DNA of 64,000 nucleotides from assembly GCA_026709985.1 (NCBI GenBank), contig JAPORY010000044.1, forward strand, positions 1-64,000, read 5' to 3'. The notes beneath the pieces were generated by a model, which was given only the letters and a program-made list of their open reading frames with translations, did not search any database and had not been told where the DNA came from. Position 1 is the stretch's first letter. Every line of letters starts with the position of its first letter. The DNA is from Aestuariivita sp. (lineage in GTDB: Bacteria; Pseudomonadota; Alphaproteobacteria; Rhodobacterales; Rhodobacteraceae). Position numbers and translations under genes: made by a program. This document shows positions 8,459 to 17,814 of the stretch, in pieces.

Positions 8459-9552
8459 TCTTGCATTGGTATTTTGCCCGCCGATTCATATTTAGTTTGG
8501 CCTTGGTCACCGGCGCACTTGGCGCCTTTATGTCGTTGGTAGAAGTCGTTGAACTCACGCGAAAGTTCCGTAGTAGCGACGTAGAGTTGGTGCAAATTCT
8601 ACAAATTGCGTTGCTGAATTTCCCAGTTGGTATCAATGAAATTCTGCCCCTGATCGTGATTATTGCGACAATCTACCTCTTTGTTCAATTGGCACGATCG
8701 AACGAACTGGTGGTCACGCGTTCTTCTGGACGTTCTGGGTTGCAAGCGTTGCTTGCGCCTCTTTTGGTAGCGACCCTCGTTGGCATAATTGCGGTGACAA
8801 CCTTGAACCCGATCGCGAGCGTAACGTCGGCTCGTGCCGAGCGACTGACAGATTTATATCTGGACGGTGATGTCTCTGTTTTCTCTCTCAGTGCTGAGGG
8901 ATTGTGGATGCGGCAAGGTAGCGTCGACCGGCAAACTGTCATTCACGCAACCAACTATCTCGCCGAGACCGAAATTTATCAGAATCTAACCTTTCTCACC
9001 TATGACGAAGACGGGCGTGCGGCCCGTCGCATCAATGCCGACTCAGCAAAGCTCGTTGAAGGCGCTTGGTCGCTTACTAACGCAAAGATCTGGGACCTTG
9101 ATCGCACCGCGAATCCCGAGAATACCGCTCGCGAATATGCTACGCTTGAGTTGCCCTCTACCTTAACCGCGGCTCGTATTCAAGAAACACTTGGAAATCC
9201 AAAAGCGATATCAATTTGGAACTTGAATCAGACAATTACTCGCTTGGATGCTGCCGGTTTTTCAACAAGCCGCCACCGGATATGGCTTCAATCGGAATTA
9301 AGTCGTCCTTTGTTTTTAATGGCCATGGTTTTGCTCTCGGCCGCATTTACTATGCGCCATACCCGATTCGGTGGGGTCGGGCGGGCGATCGTTTTCTCGA
9401 TCTTGCTCGGCTTTGGTTTACATTTTATCCGTAATTTTGCATTTATCTTGGGTGAAAATGGTCAACTGCCCGCCCTCATTGCGGCCTGGATTCCATCTAT
9501 CGCTGCGACCCTGCTGGCTCTAGGATTCTTGTTGCACACGGAGGATGGTTAA
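8455..9552 (+). CDS. lptG: LPS export ABC transporter permease LptG
   Basis: Second permease of the LPS exporter (365 residues). It shares the YjgP/YjgQ architecture with LptF: N-terminal membrane helices starting MILHWYFARRFIF, a periplasmic jellyroll, and C-terminal helices. The ATG at 8455 overlaps the lptF stop (ATGA), and its stop overlaps the lptD start (TAATG), so the three genes are tightly coupled. The longer upstream frame runs inside lptF and is not needed. Confidence 0.94.
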   Translation: MILHWYFARRFIFSLALVTGALGAFMSLVEVVELTRKFRSSDVELVQILQIALLNFPVGINEILPLIVIIATIYLFVQLARSNELVVTRSSGRSGLQALLAPLLVATLVGIIAVTTLNPIASVTSARAERLTDLYLDGDVSVFSLSAEGLWMRQGSVDRQTVIHATNYLAETEIYQNLTFLTYDEDGRAARRINADSAKLVEGAWSLTNAKIWDLDRTANPENTAREYATLELPSTLTAARIQETLGNPKAISIWNLNQTITRLDAAGFSTSRHRIWLQSELSRPLFLMAMVLLSAAFTMRHTRFGGVGRAIVFSILLGFGLHFIRNFAFILGENGQLPALIAAWIPSIAATLLALGFLLHTEDG

Positions 9553-11681
9553 TGACCCAGATTTGGACGTCTGGAGTGTTCGCAGCTTCGCTTTTCCTGT
9601 TCTTCCCATTTTTCGCATCGGCGCAGGAATCTGCGACTGCAAAAGGTGTAGGGTTAATTGCCGATCGCATTACCTTGTCACAAACTGGCCAACTCGTTGC
9701 TTCTGGGAATGTCGAAGCGGTATATGGGGCCAAGAAGTTGCATGCATCACGGGTTACTTACAATCGTGGAACAGGACAGTTAGGTTTAGAGGGCCCGCTT
9801 CGAATTATTGAAGATGATACAATCACGATATTGGCCGACGAGGGTGAAATCACCGAAGACTTCCGCGAGGGTCTGATGCTCGGCGCAAAGATGATCATTT
9901 CTGAACATACCGAAATATCCTCGCCCAGAGTCGAACGATACGAGGGGCGCTTTTCCCGCTTCTATGACGCAATGGCGACATCTTGCCAAGTTTGCGAGGG
10001 TGAGGCTCCCTTCTGGCAAATTCGCGCAACACGCGTAACCCACGACCAACAGGAAAAACAGCTTTACTTTGAGAATGCGCAATTGCGCATACTTGATCTG
10101 CCCGTCTTATTCCTGCCAACATTGCGACTGCCTGACCCCACCCTTGAACGAGCGACCGGCTTCCTCATTCCGAGCCTGCAAACTACGTCGCAACTCTCCG
10201 CTGGAGTAAAGGTTCCGTATTTCGTGCGTCTTGATGATCACTCAGACCTCACGCTCACGCCTTACTTGTCGGCAAAGACAACCACCTTGAACTTCAACTA
10301 TCGTCATGCATTTTCGCGTGGGCGATTAGAGTTTGAAGGCGCCTTCACGCGCGATGACTTAATGGCGGGGTTAAACCGCGGCTACTTTTTTGGCGCTGGC
10401 GGTTTTGCGTTGCAAGACGGGCATCAACTCTTGTTCGATTTAGAGTGGGCGAGTGACTCGGCTTATCTCTATGACTATCAACTGCCAGAACGTGATCGAC
10501 CGGAAAGTCAAATTGTCCTGACACGGACTCGTCATCACAATTACTATCGGGCTAGTCTAACCCATTTCCAATCACTCCGCGAAGGTGACGTTGAGCGAGA
10601 ATTGCCAACCCTAGTTGCCGACTTGACGTACCAGCAGCGCTATTTTCCGAAACTAATTGGCGGGGAGGTACGGCTTGGAATTTTGAATCATGGTCACCGT
10701 CGACGATCCAAGGCGGATGCGCTTGGACGCGATGTCGCACAAACCTCCGTTGATATGAATTGGTCCCAAGATCGGAGTTTGCCAGCCGGCGTTCGTGCAA
10801 AGCTTATCCTTGGACTATCTGCTGACGTATTTAGAATATGGGACGATCGGCAATTTACCGAGGTGATTTCGCGCACAACGCCAACTGTCGGATTATCGTT
10901 TGGTTTGCCGATGATTCGGGTGAGCGAAAATTCGTCTGATTATATTGAACCCATTGCCCAATTTGGTTGGTCACAGGTTTCTGATGAAATTGTTCCCGAG
11001 GCGAATACAAGTCGCGTCGAGTTTGATCAAGGCAACCTGCTTGCATTATCTCGCTTCCCATCTTATGTGGCACGGGAGGACGGGGCGGCATTTGCCTACG
11101 GATTTTCATGGGAGCGGTATCGTAACTTCGGGCACTTTGGCCTTACCGTTGGGCAAGTTATTCGGGAGACTACCCATTCTGGATTCAGTCAATCCTCTGG
11201 TTTATCTGGTAAGAACTCGGACATCTTGATTGCTGCCCAACTCGTTGCTGACTTCGGCCTAGATCTCTCAGCACGAACAATTCTGGATCAATCCCTGAAG
11301 GCGAACAAATTTGAGTTGCGGGCGGAATGGCGGCGGCGGGATACTGCGGTACGGGCCACATACGTTTCATTGGCCAAAGATCTCGTTGAAAACCGACAAA
11401 ATCAAGAAGCCGAGCTGAACTTATCTCTGGTAAAGAATGTCCGTCGGCATTGGACAACAAATGTAAATTGGCGATATGATGTTGAGGAGTCGCGGATGGC
11501 TGAGGCTGGAGTAGGCTTAACTTATCGAAACGAATGTGTTGAACTTCAAATGGCGCTAAATCGTCGCAATGCTTCGTCGGCCAGTATTGAACCAACGACT
11601 GATTTCGCAGTAAATGTCGTTTTGCATGGGTTTAGTTCAAAAACCGACCCAAGTCGTTATCGAAAATCCTGCCGAGCATAA
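9552..11681 (+). CDS. lptD: LPS assembly outer-membrane protein LptD
   Basis: Outer-membrane barrel that, plugged by LptE, inserts LPS into the outer leaflet. The 709-residue protein begins with a signal peptide (cleavage near FASA-QES) and an OstA-like periplasmic domain of LPS-binding beta strands. It continues with the LptD-specific region containing a Cys-x2-Cys (TSCQVCEG) and FLIPSLQTT, followed by a long barrel rich in alternating aromatic strands. Further Cys residues near the C-terminus (NECVEL and RKSC) could form the inter-domain disulfides known in LptD. The length is typical of alphaproteobacteria. Downstream surA supplies its periplasmic chaperone. Confidence 0.94.
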   Translation: MTQIWTSGVFAASLFLFFPFFASAQESATAKGVGLIADRITLSQTGQLVASGNVEAVYGAKKLHASRVTYNRGTGQLGLEGPLRIIEDDTITILADEGEITEDFREGLMLGAKMIISEHTEISSPRVERYEGRFSRFYDAMATSCQVCEGEAPFWQIRATRVTHDQQEKQLYFENAQLRILDLPVLFLPTLRLPDPTLERATGFLIPSLQTTSQLSAGVKVPYFVRLDDHSDLTLTPYLSAKTTTLNFNYRHAFSRGRLEFEGAFTRDDLMAGLNRGYFFGAGGFALQDGHQLLFDLEWASDSAYLYDYQLPERDRPESQIVLTRTRHHNYYRASLTHFQSLREGDVERELPTLVADLTYQQRYFPKLIGGEVRLGILNHGHRRRSKADALGRDVAQTSVDMNWSQDRSLPAGVRAKLILGLSADVFRIWDDRQFTEVISRTTPTVGLSFGLPMIRVSENSSDYIEPIAQFGWSQVSDEIVPEANTSRVEFDQGNLLALSRFPSYVAREDGAAFAYGFSWERYRNFGHFGLTVGQVIRETTHSGFSQSSGLSGKNSDILIAAQLVADFGLDLSARTILDQSLKANKFELRAEWRRRDTAVRATYVSLAKDLVENRQNQEAELNLSLVKNVRRHWTTNVNWRYDVEESRMAEAGVGLTYRNECVELQMALNRRNASSASIEPTTDFAVNVVLHGFSSKTDPSRYRKSCRA

Positions 11682-11700
11682 ATTCACGTAGAAGAAAAGA

Positions 11701-12894
11701 ATGAAACATCAAACCGCAACAGTCGCCGTCACTTGTATTTTTTTGGCGATATCACAATCGACTTCAGCTATTGAATTTACCCCAGCTCTATTGGTCAATG
11801 ATCAAGCAATCACCCGATACGAACTTGACCAACGGGCCCTATTTCTGCAAGCTCTGGGCACATCTGGAAATCCGAGACAAGAAGCTCGCTCCATCTTGAT
11901 TGAAGAAAGACTGAAGGAAGCAGAGTTCGAAAGTGCGGGGATTGAGGTTACCGCCGAGCAAATAGAACGCGGCATGTTAGAATTTGCCAGCCGCGCCAAT
12001 CTTACGAGCGAGGAATTTATCGCGGCGTTACAAAATGCTGGGGTAGCTGAGTTGACCTTTCGCCAATTCATTGAGAATGGCGTTGGCTGGCGTGAGTTTA
12101 TTCGCCAACGTTTTTTAGCTCGCGCTCGACCAACCGACGAAGAGATTGATCGAGCGTTGGCGGCGGATGATGGTATTGGCGGCTTAACGGTCCTCTTGTC
12201 AGAAATCATTCTTCCTATCAACGCAGCTGAGATTGAAGACGTTCGCGCTCAAGCCGAGACGATTGCGCAGATTGCCTCAATTGAAGAATTTTCAGATGCC
12301 GCGAGACAGTTTTCCGCCGCAACATCAGCAGTCGATGGCGGCCAGCTTAACTGGATGCAGCTTTCTGACCAGCCAGCGCGGCTTCGCCCGCAGATTCTTG
12401 CGCTCGCTCCAGGTCAAGTGACAGATCCAATCATTTTGCCAAATTCGATATTACTCTATCAACTGCGGGATATGCGGGAAACGACAGCCGCGTCGCGAGA
12501 TTTTTCCGCAATAGATTATGCAACCTTTACAATCAAAAACGCTTCCGTCTCTAATATTCTGGCCCTAGTTGATACCTGTGATGACCTCTATGGAATTGCT
12601 CGTGATACCTCACCAGAAGCTTTGTCGCGTGAGGTTTTGCCGCCGGAAGAGATTCCCAACGATATTGCTCCCGTTCTTGCAGACCTAGATGCCGATGAAT
12701 TCGCGATTTTGCCACCCCCTGACGGAGATGAAGGGAGTCGATTATTGATGCTATGCGGTAGAACCGCCGCAATAAACCAAGCGGCGGCACGCGATGACAT
12801 AGCCGATGCCCTTCTCCAGCAGCGGCTCACGGCATTTGCCGCAAGTTACCTTGATCAACTGCTTGCGAATGCATTGATCATCGAAAATGACTAG
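11701..12894 (+). CDS. surA: Periplasmic chaperone / peptidyl-prolyl isomerase SurA
   Basis: 397-residue exported protein with a signal peptide (to about residue 23), a SurA N-terminal helical domain (PALLVNDQAITRYELDQR onward), and one recognisable parvulin-type domain (around 165-265, ending in DGGQLNWM...LAPGQVTDPI). SurA escorts unfolded barrel proteins, including LptD, to the BAM complex. The C-terminal part after residue 270 is less like E. coli SurA, as is usual in alphaproteobacteria. It starts 20 bases after lptD, preceded by GAAGAAAAGA. It overlaps pdxA by eight bases. Confidence 0.9.
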   Translation: MKHQTATVAVTCIFLAISQSTSAIEFTPALLVNDQAITRYELDQRALFLQALGTSGNPRQEARSILIEERLKEAEFESAGIEVTAEQIERGMLEFASRANLTSEEFIAALQNAGVAELTFRQFIENGVGWREFIRQRFLARARPTDEEIDRALAADDGIGGLTVLLSEIILPINAAEIEDVRAQAETIAQIASIEEFSDAARQFSAATSAVDGGQLNWMQLSDQPARLRPQILALAPGQVTDPIILPNSILLYQLRDMRETTAASRDFSAIDYATFTIKNASVSNILALVDTCDDLYGIARDTSPEALSREVLPPEEIPNDIAPVLADLDADEFAILPPPDGDEGSRLLMLCGRTAAINQAAARDDIADALLQQRLTAFAASYLDQLLANALIIEND

Positions 12895-13855
12895 TGCCCC
12901 TATCGTTCTTACATGCGGTGACCCAGCTGGCATCGGGCCGGAATTGATTGGGGAGACTTGGCGCACCCTGTGCGATGAGATCGTCTTTTATGTTATCGGT
13001 GACGCTGCGCATATCCCAAGAAATCATCCAATCGTACGCATTGACAAACCTGAACAGGCGAATAACGCGATGTCCTGTGGGATACCGGTATTGCACTACG
13101 ATTTTAGTTGCGCTTCGCGTCCCGGAACACCTGACCCGAGAAATGCTCCCGATATTGTTTCGGTCATCAATCGTGCAGTTGATGATGTCACGTCTGGTCG
13201 TGCGTGCGCAATGACAACAATGCCGATTGCCAAAAGTATACTGATTGCGGGCGCCAACTTTTGCCACACGGGGCATACCGACTACTTAGCCGATAAGACT
13301 AATGCATCGAATGTTGCGATGATGTTGGTTGGCCCCGACTTGCGGGTCGTTCCGACAACCATTCATATCCCGCTCTCGCAAGTACCTGAACACTTAACGC
13401 CGCAGAAACTTCAGGCTACTCTAGAGGTGACAATCCACGGGCTACGAGAGTACTTTGGTATAAAAGAACCGCGGCTTGTGGTGTCGGGTCTTAATCCCCA
13501 TGCCGGCGAGGACGGAAAACTCGGCACTGAGGAAGTCGAGTGGATTAACGCGGTGATCAAGAATTTCTGCGATACGTCTACCACTGTTACTGGGCCGCAT
13601 TCGGCTGATAGTTTATTTCATACGAGAGCGCGTCAGACTTATGATGCGGCAATCATGATGTATCATGACCAAGCCTTGATCCCGGTAAAGACACTATACT
13701 TCGACTGTGCTGTGAATCTGACGCTCGGACTACCCTTTGTTCGAACATCTCCTGATCACGGTACCGCCTTTGACATCGCGGGGCAAGGGAAAGCCAGCGC
13801 CGCCAGTGCGATCGCCGCGATCCGATTAGCCAAGCAACTCGTTGATCGGACTTGA
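12887..13855 (+). CDS. pdxA: 4-hydroxythreonine-4-phosphate dehydrogenase
   Basis: NAD-dependent, metal-requiring enzyme of the DXP-dependent pyridoxal phosphate pathway. It oxidises 4-phosphohydroxy-threonine, and the product is then condensed with DXP by PdxJ. The 322-residue length is normal. Visible hallmarks are the opening [15 protein letters not shown], the metal-ligand His in [32 protein letters not shown] and the closing [14 protein letters not shown]. The ATG at 12887 lies inside the end of surA. The surA-pdxA-ksgA order is conserved in many proteobacteria. Confidence 0.96.
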   Translation: MTSAPIVLTCGDPAGIGPELIGETWRTLCDEIVFYVIGDAAHIPRNHPIVRIDKPEQANNAMSCGIPVLHYDFSCASRPGTPDPRNAPDIVSVINRAVDDVTSGRACAMTTMPIAKSILIAGANFCHTGHTDYLADKTNASNVAMMLVGPDLRVVPTTIHIPLSQVPEHLTPQKLQATLEVTIHGLREYFGIKEPRLVVSGLNPHAGEDGKLGTEEVEWINAVIKNFCDTSTTVTGPHSADSLFHTRARQTYDAAIMMYHDQALIPVKTLYFDCAVNLTLGLPFVRTSPDHGTAFDIAGQGKASAASAIAAIRLAKQLVDRT

Positions 13856-14724
13856 GTACCCTCGACTCACTCCCGCCATTGCGAGAGGTTATCGCGACCT
13901 ACGGATTATCGGCTAAGAAATCTCTCGGTCAGAACTTTCTGCTTGATCTCAATTTAACCGCTAGCATTGCGCGTCTAGTCGGCGACTTGCACAATAGCGA
14001 TATCTTCGAGGTGGGAGCCGGGCCCGGTGGCTTAACGCGCGCTTTACTTGCCTTAGGTGCGAGAAAGGTTCTTGCCGTCGAGAAGGATCGTCGATTCATT
14101 CCGGCATTGGAGCAAATTAGGAGTGTTTACTCACATCGCCTTGAGGTTGCATGCGCGGACGCCCTTGAGGTATCTCCGACAATGTTTTTGCGATCTCCCA
14201 TAAAGATCGTCGCGAACCTGCCATATAATATTGGCACTCGCCTGTTTGTTAACTGGCTCGAAAGCAGCGATTGGCCGCCAGCGTGGGCTAGTATGACATT
14301 AATGTTTCAGCGCGAAGTTGCCGAGCGCATTGTCGCTCAACCGGGATCCAAGGCGTATGGCAGACTTTCTATTCTATCGCAGTGGCGATGCGATACGCAT
14401 ATTGTGAAGATTGTGCCGCCGAAAGCCTTTTCACCAACTCCTCGTGTAGCGAGCGCTATCGTTTCAGTTTATCCCCTATCCGAACCGCGTTACCCCGCCG
14501 AACTAGCCGCCTTAACCGAACTTGTGCGTTTGGCATTTCGGCATCGGCGTAAGATGCTCAGCACCACTCTAAAGAACTTACCGTTAGAACTTCCCAAAGA
14601 CTTATTATGTGCTGGGATCCAACCGACTCAACGGCCTGAAGAGGTGACATTAGAACAATATTGCAAACTTGCTACATTCTTACAGTGTCGTAGCGCCTTT
14701 ATCTGGAAAACTTCTGCACCCTGA
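13852..14724 (+). CDS. ksgA: 16S rRNA dimethyladenosine transferase
   Basis: SAM-dependent enzyme that dimethylates two adjacent adenosines in helix 45 of 16S rRNA during 30S maturation. Features include [11 protein letters not shown] at the N-terminus, the SAM motif [12 protein letters not shown], the catalytic NLPYNIG motif and a C-terminal helical domain. I start it at TTG 13852, which overlaps the pdxA stop as TTGA and gives [13 protein letters not shown]. No ATG lies close enough to replace it. It is probably the last gene of the operon. Confidence 0.94.
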   Translation: MSTLDSLPPLREVIATYGLSAKKSLGQNFLLDLNLTASIARLVGDLHNSDIFEVGAGPGGLTRALLALGARKVLAVEKDRRFIPALEQIRSVYSHRLEVACADALEVSPTMFLRSPIKIVANLPYNIGTRLFVNWLESSDWPPAWASMTLMFQREVAERIVAQPGSKAYGRLSILSQWRCDTHIVKIVPPKAFSPTPRVASAIVSVYPLSEPRYPAELAALTELVRLAFRHRRKMLSTTLKNLPLELPKDLLCAGIQPTQRPEEVTLEQYCKLATFLQCRSAFIWKTSAP

Positions 14725-15509
14725 CGCAGTGAATTTTTTCATATCAGTTGAAACTTTGGCTTTGCGAGACGCTATTGCAGTCGCAATTACAACAAGAGCA
14801 AGTATATTATGCCAGTATTCGAAAAGGAGTCTCCAACTGCAATCGTTCAAGTCGCCAAAAGTTATTCCTACTGCCCGGCAAAAAACTTCGGAGTCGACTC
14901 AGGATAAGTAGCTCATGGTTGGTCGGTCTTTAATCATTGTCAAATTGTTGAATCAGTCGCCAACGAAATTATTCGACGAATAGTTGACGCGAGGCACCTG
15001 TTCCTATCGGAGTCCGCTTTGCTCATGGCAACATACGATAACGGCAAAGTTTGCCCGAATTTTGGCAACAAAATTATACGCACTTGCTCGTTACCCCACA
15101 TTCCCAATATGAACCCGGACCTAGAACAAAACTGGGGTGGTCATACCGATGGAAGCCTGTTGACTGTTCAAAATCTGGGGGTGCCAAAATATATACCATA
15201 CAAGATTCGCGCCCTATCAAATGAGAGTCCAACCTCAGGAGTTACGCCGTTACGACTCTCTGGCTTTACATTTCAAACGCCGACTTTGGTGAAAAAGATG
15301 GCGAGGTCCGCGCTTGCCACTTGGCCGTGATCATTATCAAGAATTAGGCAATGCCGGCGTTCGATTGATCGGGGGCAAACGCCGCAGCCTTGTAATCCTA
15401 GCATTTGAACGGTAGGATCTCTCCTTATCACCGTGAACTGCATCAACCATTGCGTTCAGCGGTTGAATCAGCATCCTTAATGAGCCTTGATAAAGAACAC
15501 TGAGGGTTG
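14725..15509. other. Intergenic with no supported gene
   Basis: About 785 bases between ksgA and the ABC permeases. A 103-codon plus-strand frame (15019-15330) has no recognisable domain and poor coding character. The spot is where a peptide-binding protein gene might be expected for the downstream transporter, but I see no binding-protein motif in any frame. Confidence 0.4.
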
Positions 15510-16562
15510 ATGGGAATATTTGTCCTGAAAAGAATCGGCGTGATGTTTCTGACCGCGCTTTGTTTGACGTTTGTCGTATTCTTTATCACCAATCTTTATC
15601 CTAATCTCGAAAAAATTGCCAAGACCCAAGGCAACTTTCGAATGTCGGAAGCCGAAGTTGAACGCTACCTTGCGGCCAATGGCTATAGCCAGCCAATATT
15701 GTTGAAATATGCCCAATGGGTTGGCATTGCACCCGGGTGGATAACGGAAATTGATGAGGGGGTTCGGGGTCGTTGTTTCATCGGGACTGTTTCGTCGGTA
15801 GAAAAACCAACCTCTCGCCAATATTGTGGTGTTCTGCAAGGCTATTGGGGGCATTCGACTGTCTTTAAGGAAGACGTTGGGCCGTTGGTCATCGAACGTT
15901 TAGCCTTAACCGGCAAACTGATGTTTTGGGTGCTGCTATTGATGCTGCCGTCAGCGCTTTTGGTCGGGGTATTGGCCGGGATGCGCGAAGGATCCAAGAC
16001 TGATAGATCATTATCAGCATTCTCAATTGTTACCACGGCAACGCCAGAATATGTTTCTGGTGTAATTTTTATTGCCGTATTCGCGTCCTCGGCGGTTGGA
16101 CTGAAGTGGTTCAAAGGCACTGCGACAGCAGCGATGGAGGATGCCAGCTTTGCGAATTTTTTTCTTCCTGTATTCACGATTGCGCTTTACGGCATGGGAT
16201 ATATTGCGCGTATGACCCGAGCATCTATGACTGAGGTGATGACGGCGCAATTCATACGCACAGCGAGGCTCAAGGGCGTATCCTTTCGAGCAATCGTGCT
16301 GAAGCACGCCCTGCGAAACGCCTTGATCGCACCTTTTACCGTCATTATGCTGCAATTTCCATGGCTACTTAACGGTGTAGTCATCGTTGAAACTCTATTC
16401 AATTATAAGGGGTTTGGCTGGCTGTTAGTACAAGCGGCTGGAAATAACGACATTGAGTTGTTGCTAGCCGTGTCGGTGGTTTCAGTTGTTGTTGTTCTTG
16501 TAACGCAACTCATCTCCGATATCGGCTACGCATTCCTCAACCCTCGAATTGCGATATCGTGA
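15510..16562 (+). CDS. Oligopeptide-type ABC transporter permease (DppB/YejB-like)
   Basis: First membrane subunit of a peptide-type importer, 350 residues. It has TM1 near residues 8-30, then a long periplasmic loop (about 30-130) containing two Cys (GRCFIG and QYCGVL) that could form a disulfide. Five further helices follow, with the EAA coupling loop at TARLKGVSFRAIVLKHALRNAL. That loop is longer than in ordinary DppB but resembles larger YejB-like permeases. The start is ATG 15510, as the TTG just before it is weaker. The next permease begins ten bases after its stop. The substrate is unknown. Confidence 0.85.
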   Translation: MGIFVLKRIGVMFLTALCLTFVVFFITNLYPNLEKIAKTQGNFRMSEAEVERYLAANGYSQPILLKYAQWVGIAPGWITEIDEGVRGRCFIGTVSSVEKPTSRQYCGVLQGYWGHSTVFKEDVGPLVIERLALTGKLMFWVLLLMLPSALLVGVLAGMREGSKTDRSLSAFSIVTTATPEYVSGVIFIAVFASSAVGLKWFKGTATAAMEDASFANFFLPVFTIALYGMGYIARMTRASMTEVMTAQFIRTARLKGVSFRAIVLKHALRNALIAPFTVIMLQFPWLLNGVVIVETLFNYKGFGWLLVQAAGNNDIELLLAVSVVSVVVVLVTQLISDIGYAFLNPRIAIS

Positions 16563-16572
16563 GGGGTCAACG

Positions 16573-17766
16573 ATGGAGCCGTTGAGTTGGGGAACAATCG
16601 TTGGATTAATCCTTTGGCGATTATTACCCGTTTGGCTCGCGCTGGCGATTCTGCTCTCGGTGTCGGCGTTCTATAAACGCCGACTTGGCCTCTACGGAAA
16701 GCTCTATGATAGTCCGATTGGTCTATTTGGGTTTTCGCTTGTCGCTTTTTGGGTGTTTGTGGGTCTTTTTGGTGCATTTGACCTCATTATTACCCATGAT
16801 CCGCTAACGCAGATTTCTGGCATGAAAAACAAACCCCCTGGGACTGCGGTTGCGAGCGCGTCAAGCGATGATTTCGGCTATTACTTGCTTGGCGGTGACA
16901 ATCTTGCCCGCGATGTCTTTAGCCGTGTGGTTAAGGGCGCTTGGATTGTGATTCAGATTGCTCCGTTGGCAACCTTATTCGCCTTCATGGTCGGCATTAC
17001 GCTTGGCTTACCAGCAGGATATTTCGGCAGACGACTAGATGTCGCCCTATCGTTTTTGTCGAATCTGATTCTCGCCTTCCCGGTAATCTTGTTATTTTAT
17101 CTCTTGGTGACGCCCGAAGTAATTGCCACTGGTCTTCCAAGTTACATGGCTACAGTACTGTTTATCTTCCCTATTATTTTTTCAGCAATACTTCTCAATT
17201 CGCGCTTTCATACCCGACCGAAACTAAGAACACCGCTTCTCGTCGTTGTGTTGGGATTATTTTTGTGGCTTTACACCTCGCTCATATCAGAACCGGGTTC
17301 GGCAATTCAGATTTTGCCAAAATTCGTAGACCTATTTGATATTTCCGGTGGGGTTCTAGTGGTCTTTGTGTCGGTTGTATTTGTCAACGCGCCTACAGTC
17401 TTTCGAATCGTGCGCAGCTTGGCACTTGACATCAAAACCAGAGATTATGTTGCAGCCGCACAGACCCGTGGAGAAGGGTCTTGGTATATTATGCTGTGGG
17501 AGATTTTGCCAAACGCACGCGGGCCGCTGATCGTCGATTTTTGTCTCCGAATCGGCTATACGATAATCCTGCTAGGAACGCTCGGGTTCTTTGGGCTTGG
17601 CCTACCCCCTGAATCTCCCGACTGGGGCACTACGATCAACGGTGGCCGAAAGTTACTTTCGATTTATCTTCATCCAGCATTACCGCCCGCCTTTGCGTTG
17701 TTATCACTCGTGCTCGGCCTTAACCTGCTCGCCGACGGACTGCGCGAAGAATCCTTGAAGGATTAA
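16573..17766 (+). CDS. Oligopeptide-type ABC transporter permease (DppC-like, enlarged)
   Basis: Second membrane subunit, 397 residues, about a hundred more than a usual DppC. An extra N-terminal helix (about 6-30) precedes the OppC-like N-terminal segment (SPIGLFGFSL). The core transport domain is interrupted by additional hydrophobic stretches around 190-260. The EAA loop is DYVAAAQTRGEGSWYIM...ILPNARGPL near 300. ATG 16573 follows GAGGGGTC. With the preceding permease and the following fused ATPase it forms one transporter. The enlargement is unusual and may reflect a particular substrate class, but I cannot say which. Confidence 0.85.
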   Translation: MEPLSWGTIVGLILWRLLPVWLALAILLSVSAFYKRRLGLYGKLYDSPIGLFGFSLVAFWVFVGLFGAFDLIITHDPLTQISGMKNKPPGTAVASASSDDFGYYLLGGDNLARDVFSRVVKGAWIVIQIAPLATLFAFMVGITLGLPAGYFGRRLDVALSFLSNLILAFPVILLFYLLVTPEVIATGLPSYMATVLFIFPIIFSAILLNSRFHTRPKLRTPLLVVVLGLFLWLYTSLISEPGSAIQILPKFVDLFDISGGVLVVFVSVVFVNAPTVFRIVRSLALDIKTRDYVAAAQTRGEGSWYIMLWEILPNARGPLIVDFCLRIGYTIILLGTLGFFGLGLPPESPDWGTTINGGRKLLSIYLHPALPPAFALLSLVLGLNLLADGLREESLKD

Positions 17767-17814
17767 CCTCCCAATATCCGAGCATAGTATACAGCGACCC
17801 ACGATGAAAGACTG

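Noticed and set aside
15019-15330. 103-codon protein, possibly 2-oxoglutarate oxygenase-like because of an HTD-containing segment
   Set aside because: Only one short motif resembles the family; the partner residues are absent and the frame looks non-coding.
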